This document shows positions 16,109 through 26,400 of a stretch of DNA of 60,454 bases, one piece after another. The DNA comes from Methanomassiliicoccus sp. (lineage in GTDB: Archaea > Thermoplasmatota > Thermoplasmata > Methanomassiliicoccales > Methanomassiliicoccaceae). The notes under the pieces were generated by a model. It saw only the letters and a program-made list of their open reading frames with translations. It did not search any database and was not told where the DNA came from. The DNA lies in the NCBI GenBank assembly GCA_018262895.1, contig JADFDJ010000013.1:1-60454 (forward strand), in the 5' to 3' direction. Position 1 is the stretch's first letter, and each line of letters opens with the position of its first letter. The translations under genes were made by a program, and so were the position numbers.

Positions 16109-16416
16109 TTTGCCGGTCAGTAAACGGCGCTCGTATTATAAAACTTCCTAGTCGAGCCGACCTAGGAAGTTAGAAAGCAGGAGGGCGTAAAAGCGTTCCG
16201 ATAATCGATAGGGAGGGGTTAGGAAACAGGCCGACAGGGACTTCGTTCACGCTTGTGATAATCACCGCGAACCCTATGGCCATGCTGCCTTAATACATGT
16301 GCAATCTTGAATATAATTATCTTTTCCAGCAGGTCACTATGTGTTTTTGCAATCCAGCTAGAAGGCTTTAAGATGAGGCCCATGTTTTTCAACGCTCGAT
16401 TGTGGAGTAAAGGATT
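16109..16416. other. 308-bp intergenic region, tRNA-Phe to pilus operon
   Basis: Holds the tRNA-Phe promoter (minus), the inverted repeat at 16142-16171, and the pilus operon promoter region. Near 16310-16325 is an AT-rich stretch (GAATATAATTATC), a likely TATA or enhancer-type element; GCTTTAAGATG near 16370 is closer to the pilin start. No gene seen. Confidence 0.5.
16142..16171. repeat. 10-bp perfect inverted repeat AACTTCCTAG/CTAGGAAGTT
   Basis: Two 10-bp arms separated by 10 nt, with an additional inner TCG/CGA pairing, so the whole 30 nt could form one hairpin. It sits immediately upstream of the tRNA-Phe TATA element and far upstream of the pilus operon. It could be a protein-binding site or a terminator for plus-strand transcription; no T-run follows. 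Confidence 0.5.
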
Positions 16417-17358
16417 ATGGTGGTACCAGTGCGCACTAGGGCTCTGACAAGATCTCGCAGAGTAGCTCTTTTAAAGAAGGACCGCCAAGGGGTCGCCTCC
16501 ACCATTGGTACGATCATGGCCCTGCTGGTCTTCCTGGCGTTCATGTCCCTGATCGTCAACTCCTATGTCCCCGCGTGGATGCTGGACAATGAGCGCTCGC
16601 ATATGAACAAGGTCATGGACCAGTTCGGAGAGCTCAAGGGGAAGGTCGACAGCATGATCGCCCAGGAGAGGACGACTGGCGATACCTCGCTCAACATGTA
16701 CGCGCCTATAACCGTGGGCTCGGAGGGGGTGCCGGTGTTCGCCACTCCCACGGCAGGGCTGATATCCCGGGTCCCACAAGGAGTGGGCACTACAGGTATT
16801 AACATCCAGTTCAGTTATGCCACCACTGGGGAGGATGTCCCAGTGGATGTCTCCGGCGGAGGGAAGATCGAGCTTTACGCCCCTAACCGGTACTACGTGC
16901 AGCAGTGGATAGCCTACGAGAACGGGGCTATCATCATCAAGCAGCAGGACGGTCAGGCCATGAGGGCGTTCCCTAACCTGGACATCTCCAAGAACGCCGG
17001 GAGCATCAACGTTGGCTTCACGGAGGTAGATATCATCGGTACCAACCAGTCCCTTACCGGTTCGGAGACCGTGGGCTTCAGCCTGGACCTGTTGTACATA
17101 GATGCCCAGACGTACACCGTGGCCGGGGACGGGACGTGGAAGCTTACCATGAACACCACATACGGTGCGGCATGGTGGAGATACTTCAACGATACCTTGA
17201 CCGCCGCGGGCCTGGTCTCAGGTACGGATTATGTGCTCACGCCCACGCTCCCTGTGGTCGCCACCGATGATGTCGTGCAGATAAGCCTGACCTTGAACAA
17301 CTGTGGGACCGTTGCCTACAACCGTGCCTACGTCAGCATGACAATGCTGACGTCCTGA
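16417..17358 (+). CDS. Type IV pilin-like protein (class III signal peptide)
   Basis: 313 aa. The N-terminus has a basic leader, then KKDRQGVASTIGTIMALLVF continuing as a hydrophobic helix; cleavage by a prepilin peptidase would be after Gly25, leaving the helix that forms a pilus core. The body is beta-rich and Asn/Thr-rich as in surface subunits, with several N-x-S/T sites. At about 290 residues after processing it is larger than most archaeal pilins. It heads the pilus operon, 9 bp before the first ATPase. Whether it is the main subunit or a minor tip pilin is not known. Confidence 0.8.
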   Translation: MVVPVRTRALTRSRRVALLKKDRQGVASTIGTIMALLVFLAFMSLIVNSYVPAWMLDNERSHMNKVMDQFGELKGKVDSMIAQERTTGDTSLNMYAPITVGSEGVPVFATPTAGLISRVPQGVGTTGINIQFSYATTGEDVPVDVSGGGKIELYAPNRYYVQQWIAYENGAIIIKQQDGQAMRAFPNLDISKNAGSINVGFTEVDIIGTNQSLTGSETVGFSLDLLYIDAQTYTVAGDGTWKLTMNTTYGAAWWRYFNDTLTAAGLVSGTDYVLTPTLPVVATDDVVQISLTLNNCGTVAYNRAYVSMTMLTS

Positions 17359-17367
17359 GGTGAGAAC

Positions 17368-19116
17368 ATGCAAAAGGCCGAACTAATAAGCAGGAAGGGG
17401 AAGAAGGCCAACATGGTCGATCCTGAGCCTCCTAAGGAGGGAGGCGTGGAAAAGGTGCGGGACAGGTACCTGAAGTTCATACGCAGGGTGGCGCCCAACA
17501 GGGCCGGCAGAGTCATGCTCTCCAAGGCCGAGGTGAAGCAGAAGATAGAGTGGTCCAAGGGTGTCGGCTCCATTATCACGGAGATACCCAAGATAGAGGA
17601 CCCTCATGTGGAATCGGTCGACCTGTACCCGGTACTGGAGCCTTACAGCTACGCCCGCATCACCTATAACAACGAGACCAGCGAGTACTTCATGGAGTCG
17701 CTGGAGCCCAAGCTCACGGAGGAGGACGAGAAGCTCCTCCTCCTCATCAAGGACACCCTGGGACGTGCCCTGGGGTACGAGTGGACAAAGCTCACCAGCC
17801 TGGATAAGAAGGAGTACCTGGTGGAGAGCGTGGAGTCCTTTATCACCAGCAGGGGCATGAAGGTCGATCCCCTCCTGAAGAAGAAGCTCAACTACTACAT
17901 CCTGCGGGACTTCGTGGGATATGGAAAGGTGGATATCCTCATGCGCGACGAGAACATCGAGGATATCTCCTGCGACGGGGTGGGCATCCCGCTGTTCATC
18001 TACCACCGCAAATATGGAAGCCTCAAGACCGGCCTGGTGTTCGATGACGAGGACGCCCTCAACAACTACGTGGTCGCTCTCGGCCAAAGGTCGGGTAAGC
18101 AGATATCGGTTTCCAATCCCATCCTCGACGGGACATCGCCGGAAGGACACCGTATACAGGCCACGTACGCCCGCGAGGTAACCACCAGGGGCTCCACCTT
18201 CACCATAAGGCGGTTCAAGGAGAAGCCCTTCACCCCCGTGCACCTGGTCAAGTCCAAGACCGCCAGCGCGGAGATGATCGCGTACTTCTGGCTGGGGGTG
18301 GAGAACGGTGAATCGATGATCATCTGCGGCGGAACGGCGTCGGGGAAGACCTCCACGCTTAACTCCCTGGCACTTTTCATCCCTCCCGGAGCCAAGATCG
18401 TTACCATGGAGGATACCCGGGAGATCAACCTCCCCCACATGAACTGGATCCCGGGCACGACCCGGTCCGGGGTGGGAGAAAGAGGACCCGACGGGAAGAC
18501 CGCGGGAGAGATCGATATGTACGATCTGATGCGTGCCTCGCTGCGTCAGAGGCCCAACTACATCATCGTGGGAGAGGTCCGAGGCAAGGAGACATACACC
18601 ATGTTCCAGGCCATGGCCACCGGGCACACCACGTACTCCACCATGCACGCTGACTCCGTCCAATCGATGGTCAACAGGCTGGAGAACCAGCCCATCAACT
18701 GTCCCCGTATATTGCTGACTGCCCTCAGGAACGTCATCATCCAGTCCCAGGTGAGGGTGGGCCAGGACCTCACCAGGCGTATGAAGCAGGTCATCGAGAT
18801 CGTGGGCTTCGAGCCCGATACCAACGAGCTCATCTCCAACACAGTGTACGAGTGGGACCAGGCCACGGACCGTTTCGTGTTCAAGGGGCACAGCTTCCTC
18901 TTCGACAAGATCATGGAGATGAAGAACCTCACCAACGAGGAGATGTCCGCCGAGTTCAACAGGCGGGTGGACCTCATCAAGTACATGGTGTTCAGGGATA
19001 TCACCGATCACCACAAGATCTGGGAAGTGATCAACCAGTACCTCAAGGACCAGGAGAAGACTATCACCAGGGTCCGCCGGGAACTGCAGGAAGGGGGGAT
19101 CGCCGTTGGCGCCTGA
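17368..19116 (+). CDS. Type IV pilus/Tad-type secretion ATPase (first copy)
   Basis: 582 aa, GspE/TadA/ArlI superfamily hexameric ATPase that powers pilus assembly at the inner face of the membrane. An N-terminal domain of about 300 residues precedes Walker A CGGTASGKTS (about 319-328), then an Asp box with TMEDTREINLPH, a His box (GHTTYSTMHADS) and a Walker B-like region with IIVGEVRGKE. It is closely related along its length to the ATPase at 21060-22742. GGTG before ATG 17368. It overlaps the next gene by 11 bp. Confidence 0.9.
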   Translation: MQKAELISRKGKKANMVDPEPPKEGGVEKVRDRYLKFIRRVAPNRAGRVMLSKAEVKQKIEWSKGVGSIITEIPKIEDPHVESVDLYPVLEPYSYARITYNNETSEYFMESLEPKLTEEDEKLLLLIKDTLGRALGYEWTKLTSLDKKEYLVESVESFITSRGMKVDPLLKKKLNYYILRDFVGYGKVDILMRDENIEDISCDGVGIPLFIYHRKYGSLKTGLVFDDEDALNNYVVALGQRSGKQISVSNPILDGTSPEGHRIQATYAREVTTRGSTFTIRRFKEKPFTPVHLVKSKTASAEMIAYFWLGVENGESMIICGGTASGKTSTLNSLALFIPPGAKIVTMEDTREINLPHMNWIPGTTRSGVGERGPDGKTAGEIDMYDLMRASLRQRPNYIIVGEVRGKETYTMFQAMATGHTTYSTMHADSVQSMVNRLENQPINCPRILLTALRNVIIQSQVRVGQDLTRRMKQVIEIVGFEPDTNELISNTVYEWDQATDRFVFKGHSFLFDKIMEMKNLTNEEMSAEFNRRVDLIKYMVFRDITDHHKIWEVINQYLKDQEKTITRVRRELQEGGIAVGA

Positions 19117-20146
19117 TATCTCCGACTCATTCACCAAGTTCGATGCCAAGAACAAGAACTACATGAAGACCAAGAGGACCTCGGAGCATACCGAGGTCTG
19201 GGGGCCACACCTCATCAAACTGCCGGAGGGGGTGATCCCCGACTACATCGCCCTCACCCCGTATCAGATGCTGTGCTGGAGGACGATGGGGAAGGCGGTG
19301 AAGCTCCGCGCCAAGCCCAATCCCAAGCTGGAGCAGCAGCTTCTGCAGGCCCACATGAGGATGAGGCCCGAGGAGTACGTTGCCTATGTCTGGATGAGCA
19401 CGTTCATCGTGTTCGCCATAAGCACGGCCATAGCCGCCCTCTTCGGAGGTCTGCTCCTGGCATTCTTCAACGTGCAGCCGGCCCTGGTGCTGGTCTTTAT
19501 CGTCATGCTCATCGCCATGCCTCCCCTGCTGGCGTACATGGTACTTATGTCGATACCGGGCTCGAAGGCCAAGACCCGTGCCCGCGACATCAACAAGCGC
19601 ATAGGGGCGGCCATGAGCTTCATCTCCGCGATGGCCTCCGCCGATGTCAACGTGGACGTCATCTTCAAGGAGCTTGCCAAGCAGGACATCTACGGCGAGA
19701 TAAAGCACGAGGCGGAATGGATCACCCGTGACACCGAGCTCCTGGGCATCGATATCCTGACAGCGATCAACCGGGCCGCCCAGAGGACGCCGTCGGTCAA
19801 GTTCCAGGAGTTCCTGCAGGGTGTGGTCACCAGCTCCACCTCCGGTGGGCAGCTGAAGCCGTACTTCCTGCAGAAGGCCGAGCAGTACGAGAAGGAGGGG
19901 AAGCTGGACATGAAGTCCCAGCTGGAGAGCCTGGGCCTGATGGCGGAATCGTTCGTCACCGTGGTGGTGGCCTTCCCCCTGTTCCTGGTGGTGATCATGG
20001 CCATCATGGCCATTGTCCCGGGTGGTGGCGGGGACAGCTCCATGACCATCCTGCTGCTGGAATTGGTGATCGGGCTCATGATCCCCATGAGCCAGTTCGG
20101 TTTCATATTCTTCATTTGGAACATGACCAAGGAGTCGTCGATGTGA
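19106..20146 (+). CDS. Pilus assembly membrane platform protein (TadC/ArlJ-like), first
   Basis: 346 aa. An N-terminal soluble part, two adjacent membrane helices (about 92-152), a cytoplasmic T2SF/GspF helical region (RIGAAMSFISAMASADVNVD), and two C-terminal helices. This layout is that of the single-repeat platform proteins TadB/TadC and ArlJ, which anchor the ATPase and drive subunit insertion. TTG start 19106, with AAGGGGGGAT upstream, lies inside the end of the ATPase gene, so the two are translationally coupled. Confidence 0.82.
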   Translation: MAPDISDSFTKFDAKNKNYMKTKRTSEHTEVWGPHLIKLPEGVIPDYIALTPYQMLCWRTMGKAVKLRAKPNPKLEQQLLQAHMRMRPEEYVAYVWMSTFIVFAISTAIAALFGGLLLAFFNVQPALVLVFIVMLIAMPPLLAYMVLMSIPGSKAKTRARDINKRIGAAMSFISAMASADVNVDVIFKELAKQDIYGEIKHEAEWITRDTELLGIDILTAINRAAQRTPSVKFQEFLQGVVTSSTSGGQLKPYFLQKAEQYEKEGKLDMKSQLESLGLMAESFVTVVVAFPLFLVVIMAIMAIVPGGGGDSSMTILLLELVIGLMIPMSQFGFIFFIWNMTKESSM

Positions 20147-20155
20147 GGTGATGGC

Positions 20156-21058
20156 ATGGCCGAGGACATAATGGACCTGGATCAACTGGACATTCAGAAG
20201 CTCGACTACGGCCGCACCATCCTGATGGTCTCGGGGGTGATAGCGGCGATACTCCTGGTCATCGGACTATTGGACGGTATCGGCGGGCTGGACACCCCCC
20301 TGCTGTGGATAGACTACGTGAGCCTGGGGCTCATGGCCATCAGCGGGCCTTACGGTTTCTACCAATCCTCCCGGAGGAAGAAGATACAGGACATCGAGAA
20401 GCGCCTGCCGGAGTTCCTGCGGGACGTGGCCGAGGCCGGCCGCTTCGGCATGACCCTGGCTCAGGCAGTTAAGGTGGCCTCCCGGGGCCGCTACGGCAAG
20501 CTGACCCCTGAGATACGCAGGATGGCCGCCCAGATCGACTGGGGAGTACCTGCATCGGAGGCCATGCGGCTGTTCGCGGAGAGGGTGGACACCCCCTTGA
20601 TAAGGAGGATGACCTCCATCATCATCAAGGCCAACGACGCCGGGGGGTCGGTCGCGGACGTGCTGACCATGGTCGCCCACGATGCCCGCGAGACCATGCT
20701 CAACCAGGCCGAGCGCAAGATCGCCATGTCCACCTACATGATGGTCATCTACATCGCGTTCGCGGTGTTCATCGCCACCATCTTCATCCTGAACTCCACC
20801 TTCCTGCCGAAGATGACCGAGGCGGGAGCGGCGGTGGCCGAGGGCGCGGAGAAGGCAGGGATCGATACCAGCTCCATAGCCACCATCCGCGTCAACATCA
20901 TACCAACGGTGCAGCTGCTCTTCATCATCTCCGTGGTCATACATGCGTTCGGCGACGGGATACTGGCAGGGGTGCTCTCGGACGGGCAGATATCCACCGG
21001 CCTGAAGCATAGCTTCATCATGCTGTTAATAGGTCTAATGGGAACGAGGTTGATCTGA
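20156..21058 (+). CDS. Pilus assembly membrane platform protein, second
   Basis: 300 aa with the same single T2SF unit as its neighbour: two N-terminal helices (about 21-38 and 47-64), a cytoplasmic helical domain (LPEFLRDVAEAGRFGMTLAQ, and NDAGGSVADVLTMVAH), then C-terminal helices. The two platform proteins pair like TadB and TadC. ATG 20156 lies 9 bp after the previous stop with GAGGTG upstream. Confidence 0.82.
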   Translation: MAEDIMDLDQLDIQKLDYGRTILMVSGVIAAILLVIGLLDGIGGLDTPLLWIDYVSLGLMAISGPYGFYQSSRRKKIQDIEKRLPEFLRDVAEAGRFGMTLAQAVKVASRGRYGKLTPEIRRMAAQIDWGVPASEAMRLFAERVDTPLIRRMTSIIIKANDAGGSVADVLTMVAHDARETMLNQAERKIAMSTYMMVIYIAFAVFIATIFILNSTFLPKMTEAGAAVAEGAEKAGIDTSSIATIRVNIIPTVQLLFIISVVIHAFGDGILAGVLSDGQISTGLKHSFIMLLIGLMGTRLI

Positions 21059-21059
21059 C

Positions 21060-22742
21060 ATGGACGAAGCGATGCGGCAAGAGGAGATCGAGCCTCTGTT
21101 CGAGGACGAGACGAAGGAGAAGAAGGAGAAGCTCTCCGTGGCCTCCCGCTACCTGTCCTTCCTGGTCAAGGTCCGCAGCAAGCCCATGAGGGTGCGGCTG
21201 CCCTCCGGGACCACGACGGAAGCGTCGGCCATAACCGAGATACCCAAGATCTCAGACCCCAACATCGAGGAGGTCGAGGTGACCCCCATCGAGGAGCCGT
21301 ACTCCTTCGTCAGGATCAAGTACGACACCGTGGCCGGGGAGTACCTCTATGAGGTCATCGAGCCCATGCTCACGGAGGACGAGCACAACGTACTGGACCT
21401 TCTCAAGAGCTCCCTCATCGTCTCTCTCAACCTGGCCGAGACCAATGAGCTGGAGCAGAAGCGGGACATACTCAACAAGGCCACCGAGAGGATACTGTCC
21501 AAGCTCAACGTCAATCTCAACCCCATCTCCAAGGAGAGGATCCTGTACTTCCTGCGGCGTGACTTCACCGGGTACGGTGTCATCAATGTGATGATGTTCG
21601 ACCCCAGCATCGAGGACGCGTCCTGCGATGGCGTGGGCATCCCCCTGTACATCTACCACCGCAAGTACGGTAGCATCAAGAGCAACATCACCTTCGATAA
21701 CGAGCAGGAGCTGGACGCCTACGTGGTGTGGCTGGCCCAGAAGTGCGGCAAGCACATCTCGGTGGCCAACCCCCTGCTGGACGCCACCATCCCGGACGGC
21801 TCCAGGCTCAACGCCACTCTGGGGAAGCACGTCACCAAGCGCGGCTCCTCGTTCACCATCCGGCGTTTCAAGGACAACCCCTTCACCCCCGTCGACCTGC
21901 TGAAGTTCAAGACCATGTCCACGGAGATGATGGCCTACCTGTGGATATCCGTCGAGTTCGGATCGTCCATGCTGGTCTGCGGCGGAACGGCTTCGGGGAA
22001 GACCACCACTCTCAACGCCATCCTGCTGTTCATCCCTCCGCAGATGAAGATCGTCAGCATCGAGGACACCAGGGAGCTGAACCTCCCCCACGAGAACTGG
22101 ATCCCTGGACTTACCAGGGAGGGGTTCGGGGGCAAGAGCGGGGCCCTGAGCGGATCGATCAACATGTTCGACCTCCTCACCGCCGCGCTGAGGCAGAGGC
22201 CCCAGTACCTGATGGTCGGTGAGGTCCGAGGCAAGGAGGCGTACGTCGTCTTCCAGGCCATGGCCACCGGCCACATATCCTACTCCACCTTCCACGCCGA
22301 GGACGTGCAGGCCATGGTCCACAGGCTGGAGAACGACCCCATCGACCTGCCCCGTGCCTTGCTGACCGCGCTCAACCTGGTGCTTCTGCAAGGACAGGTC
22401 AAGGTGGGTACGAAGATGACCCGACGGGTCAAGGGATTGACGGAGATAGTGGGCATGGACCCCGAGACGGGAGAGCTCATCACCAACTCGGTGTTCACGT
22501 GGAACCCCGCGGACGACAGCTTCACCTACTCCGGGCACTCCTACACATACGAGAAGGTCCGCGCCGTGCGCAACTGGTCCCCCCGTGAGATGGAGAGGGA
22601 GGTGCGGCGCCGCATAGAGATCCTGGAGTACATGAAGAAGATAGGGGTCAACAACTACCGTCAGGTGGCGAAGATCGTTTCCGCGTATTACAAGGACCCC
22701 GAGAAGGTCATGAAAGAGGTCAAGGAGAAGATGGCCGATTGA
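21060..22742 (+). CDS. Type IV pilus/Tad-type secretion ATPase (second copy)
   Basis: 560 aa, paralogue of the 17368-19116 ATPase: shared blocks include ITEIPKI, the GVGIPLYIYHRKYGS region, RRFKDNPFTPV, Walker A CGGTASGKTT (about 306-315), SIEDTRELNLPHENW, MVGEVRGKEAY and GHISYSTFHAED. All catalytic boxes are intact in both copies. Its start (ATG 21060) is next to the previous stop. Two complete ATPases around two platform proteins suggest antagonistic motors (extension and retraction) or two machines; the sequence does not decide. Confidence 0.9.
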   Translation: MDEAMRQEEIEPLFEDETKEKKEKLSVASRYLSFLVKVRSKPMRVRLPSGTTTEASAITEIPKISDPNIEEVEVTPIEEPYSFVRIKYDTVAGEYLYEVIEPMLTEDEHNVLDLLKSSLIVSLNLAETNELEQKRDILNKATERILSKLNVNLNPISKERILYFLRRDFTGYGVINVMMFDPSIEDASCDGVGIPLYIYHRKYGSIKSNITFDNEQELDAYVVWLAQKCGKHISVANPLLDATIPDGSRLNATLGKHVTKRGSSFTIRRFKDNPFTPVDLLKFKTMSTEMMAYLWISVEFGSSMLVCGGTASGKTTTLNAILLFIPPQMKIVSIEDTRELNLPHENWIPGLTREGFGGKSGALSGSINMFDLLTAALRQRPQYLMVGEVRGKEAYVVFQAMATGHISYSTFHAEDVQAMVHRLENDPIDLPRALLTALNLVLLQGQVKVGTKMTRRVKGLTEIVGMDPETGELITNSVFTWNPADDSFTYSGHSYTYEKVRAVRNWSPREMEREVRRRIEILEYMKKIGVNNYRQVAKIVSAYYKDPEKVMKEVKEKMAD

Positions 22743-22764
22743 GCCGTCCCTGATCTATTTTTTT

Positions 22765-23355
22765 CTATTCTCCGCCTGCTCCCCAGTACGCGTCCACCGC
22801 CTGCAGTACCCACAGGGCGCACCACAGCACCGCGCCCAGCACGGCGATTCCCGCCAGGTCGTGCAGCCCTCCAATGGTGACGATCAGCGCGGTAGGCGCC
22901 ACCAGCAGCAATGCCAGGCCTAGGACGAAGAACAGCGCCCCCTTGAAGAAGGACAGGTTGAAGAACTGCCCCAGGCCCCATATGGAGAACAGCCCGGGCA
23001 CCAGCCCCAGGATCAGGGCGGCGATGGGGCGGGACTGGGACCGGTACAGCTTTTCCGGGCGGAGCAGGCGCCCACAGTTCGTGCAGAAGCGGTCCTCCGG
23101 ACCGATCTTGGCCTGGCAGCTCTGGCAGACGTAAGGGTCATCGGCGAGGAAGCCGCACCGGCCGCAGAACCTTTCTCCTCCGCTCATGACGCCGCCGCAG
23201 TTCTGGCACCGCAGGACCTCGGTATTCAGGTTCGTGGCCTCCGTGCCCCCAACGCTGCCGGCGTCGGTCCTTGATTCCAGAAAAGCACCGCAGACGGGAC
23301 ATAGGTTGTCACCGTCAGGCACACCGCTCCCGCACTGCGGACAGCTCGTGTTCAT
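22765..23355 (-). CDS. Zinc-ribbon membrane protein
   Basis: 196 aa from ATG 23355. Zinc-ribbon halves: CPQC/CPVC (residues 5-22), CQNC/CGRC (about 51-67), CQSC/CTNC (about 77-93). Then a basic linker and three or four membrane helices (IAALILGLVPGLFSIWGLGQ, and GALFFVLGLALLLVAPTALI, and a last helix). It belongs to the wide group of archaeal zinc-ribbon/membrane proteins, partners unknown. It is convergent with the pilus operon and just downstream of the giant surface protein. Confidence 0.72.
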   Translation of the reverse strand: MNTSCPQCGSGVPDGDNLCPVCGAFLESRTDAGSVGGTEATNLNTEVLRCQNCGGVMSGGERFCGRCGFLADDPYVCQSCQAKIGPEDRFCTNCGRLLRPEKLYRSQSRPIAALILGLVPGLFSIWGLGQFFNLSFFKGALFFVLGLALLLVAPTALIVTIGGLHDLAGIAVLGAVLWCALWVLQAVDAYWGAGGE

Positions 23356-23460
23356 CCCCCCGACATGAATCCTGGGTCGATTAAAGATTCCGCTGCTAGG
23401 TCGCCGCTGACAGAACAAATTAAAAGAAGGAAGGGTTTGGGAAGGGGTTTCCGATCAGCC

Positions 23461-26400
23461 CTAGTTCTCAGGCTTCTTCTCCTCTGGACTATCCACCGGC
23501 TTCTCCTCGGCCTTCTCCTCGACGGGAGCCTCCTGGCCTTCGACCGGCTTCAGGTCCTCCAGCTTGGGGGCGGCCTTCTTCTCCACCGGCCGGCGCACTA
23601 TGCGCCTCAGGGGCTTGGCAGGAGCCTTCTCCGCCTTAACCTCCTCGGCAGGTGCCGGGGCGGCTTCCAGCTTCGGTTCCTCGGCCTTGGGCTGCTCCAC
23701 CTTCGGCTGCTCCAGGGTGGACCCGCACTTATGGCAGATGGTGGCGCCGCGGGGGTTGAGGGTGCCACACGTTGGGCAGGAGGAGCCGCTGAACTTGCGC
23801 TTCTCCTCCTCCTGGGAGAGCCAGCTCTCGAAGCTGACGAAGGACGGCTGCTTCTTCCACCACTCCGTGAACTTGGCGTCGGAGTACTTCTTGCCCATGG
23901 CTGCCTTGGCCTCGGCCCGGAACGTATCCGCGTAGGCATCGTACTGCTCCCTCATCTTGGCGAGGTAGGCGTTCTCCTCCTCCGCGATGGCCTCGTTTAT
24001 GAACTTGGCGCCGCACTCTGGACAGCTCGAGGAGTTGGATGGTATCCACGCTGCGCACTCGCTGCACTTGGCGGTACCGACCTCGAACTCCACGCCGCAC
24101 TTGGGGCAGCGCTTCGAGGCCTCGGGGATCAGCGCACCGCACTCGCCGCACTCCACCATCTTCCCCAGGCCGTACTTGTACAGCCACACGGAGAAGAACA
24201 GGATGGCCGCGGCGATGACCGCGAGGATGACCAGGTAGAGGTACCAGGGTACGCCGCCCTCGGCGACGCCCTTGATGCTGACGTTCTTGAAGGTGCTGGT
24301 GGTCTTGTCACCGATGGTCACCGAGGTGTGCACCTGGTAGTTCCCGCTGGCCCCGTCGGGCACGTACAGAGATATGGTGTAAGTACCCTTGGCGCCGGTC
24401 TTGGCGGTGAAGGGCTCGCCTACCATCTGTCCGTCCCTGACCAGGTAGGCGGTGACGGTCACGCCCGATATGGGCTGGGTGGTGTTCTCGTTGGTCACCT
24501 TGCCGGTGACCAGGATGCTCTCGCCAGGCTTGTAGTCGGCGCCCTCCAGGGGGTTCAGCTCGATCTTGGCGTTGGGCGCGTCGATCACGAACGCCATGGT
24601 GATGTTGTTGTTGGAGTTGTCGCTCTCCTCTATCAGCCCGTCCTCGTTGGCGAATATGAGGATGGTGTAGTTGCCCATAGCCCGGTTTATAGTCCAGGTG
24701 GTGTTGACCACGACCTGCTTGCCGATACCTACGTCCTTCTTGACGGTGGCGAACGATACTGGGTTGCCGTCCTCGTCCACAGCGTAGAAGACGAACTTCA
24801 CGCCGCTGGCGGCGGTGCTGCCGATGTTCCTGGCAGTGACGGTGATGTTAACCGTCTCTCCCTGGCTGGCGTGGGTGACATCTAGGTCCGCCCTGGTTAT
24901 CTCCATGTCATCATCGAAGGTCAGGTCCGCCCTCTGGTCATTGACCGTGAGGGTCATGGTGGCCTCGTTGTTGGTGTAGGAGACCTCATTGACGCGCCCG
25001 GGCAGGTTGGGGTTGACGAGCACAGTGATGTACACATCATCGCTGCCCTGCCCCTCGGCGATGTTCGCGATCCAGTGGCCCGTCATCGTCACCGTCTGCC
25101 CGGCAGCTATGGTGGAGATGACCTCGGTGTCCAGGAGGGTGCCCGTGGAGCTGCTGCCCAGGTAGTAGTGCACCAGCACGTTGGTGGCGGCGATGTCCCC
25201 GATGTTCTTTATCGATGCTTCGATGCTCACATCATCGTTGACGCTCACCGGGCTGGCAGGGTCGAACACAACGTAGCTGACCCTGAGGTCGGCGAAGTTG
25301 AGGACCCTCTGCTCGAAGGAGTAGGTGTTGTTGGCCTCCGAGATCTCGGTGATCGTTCCCAGCCTGTCTATGACGACCTCCAGGATGTATGTACCGGCCA
25401 TGCTGGGGGTCCAGGAGATGGAGGCCTCGGCATAGTCGTTTACGTCTATGTAGCTGAGGGTGGTGTCGGACAGCAGGGTCCTGACCCCTCCAGAGGGATC
25501 GGTCGCGTAGAAGCTGACCCTCACGTTCTCGGCGGAGACGTCCCCGTTGTTATGGACCTTGGCCTTTATGGTCGTGCTCTGGTCCCTGATCGGAGAGGAG
25601 GGAGTGAGCACTACGTCACCAGAGGCCACGTACAGGTCGGGGATGCCGTGGACGGTCACCAGGGTGTAGTTGCCGTTGTTGTTGTTGTCGAACTCCGCTA
25701 TGCGGTTGAAGGGATCGATGGCCACGCTGATATTACGCTGCCCTAGGATGGAAGCGGTCCAGATGGCGGACACCGTCACGGTCTGACCGGGAGCGATGTA
25801 GTCGATCATGGTGTGGTAGAACGTGACCCCGGTCTCGTAGAAGTACACGTCCACGTCACGGGCCGCAACCACTCCGATGTTGGATACCTCGGTGGTTACC
25901 GTCACCTGCTGGTAGTGATAGGGCGTGGTCGTGGTCAGCTCGATGGGCGGGTCCAGGTCGGGGAGGGCCCCAGCGATGCTTATGGTCACCGGCGCCATCG
26001 AGGTCCTGGTCACCGGCTCAGAGTAGCCGACGACCCCCACGTTCATGGTGTACAGTCCGTAGAACGTCTGGCCTCCATAGGTGTAGCTGGCATTGGCGAA
26101 GTAGCTGCCGAGGAAGCCCTCGAAGGTCGACATGCCCGCTGTCCGGATATCGGTCAGGACGCGGAAGCTTATCGAGCCATCGGCACCGGTCTGATCGTCC
26201 CCATAGGCACCGTTGACGGGGTGGAATATGGAGACGTCAGCTCCGGACAGCCTCTCCCCGGTACCGTCCAGAACCACTACCTTTACCCACCGGTAGTGGT
26301 AGATGGTGGCGGAGTCCTTGGGGTTGAGGGACGGTATCGATATGTTGGTGACATAGGCCTTCGCTTGGCCTCCGAACGAGGACCATGACTGACCGAAGTT

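Noticed and set aside
23365-24885. 506-codon plus-strand frame opposite the giant surface protein
   Set aside because: Leu/Gly/Val-rich antisense shadow; several such long frames oppose GC-rich genes here and none has domain features.
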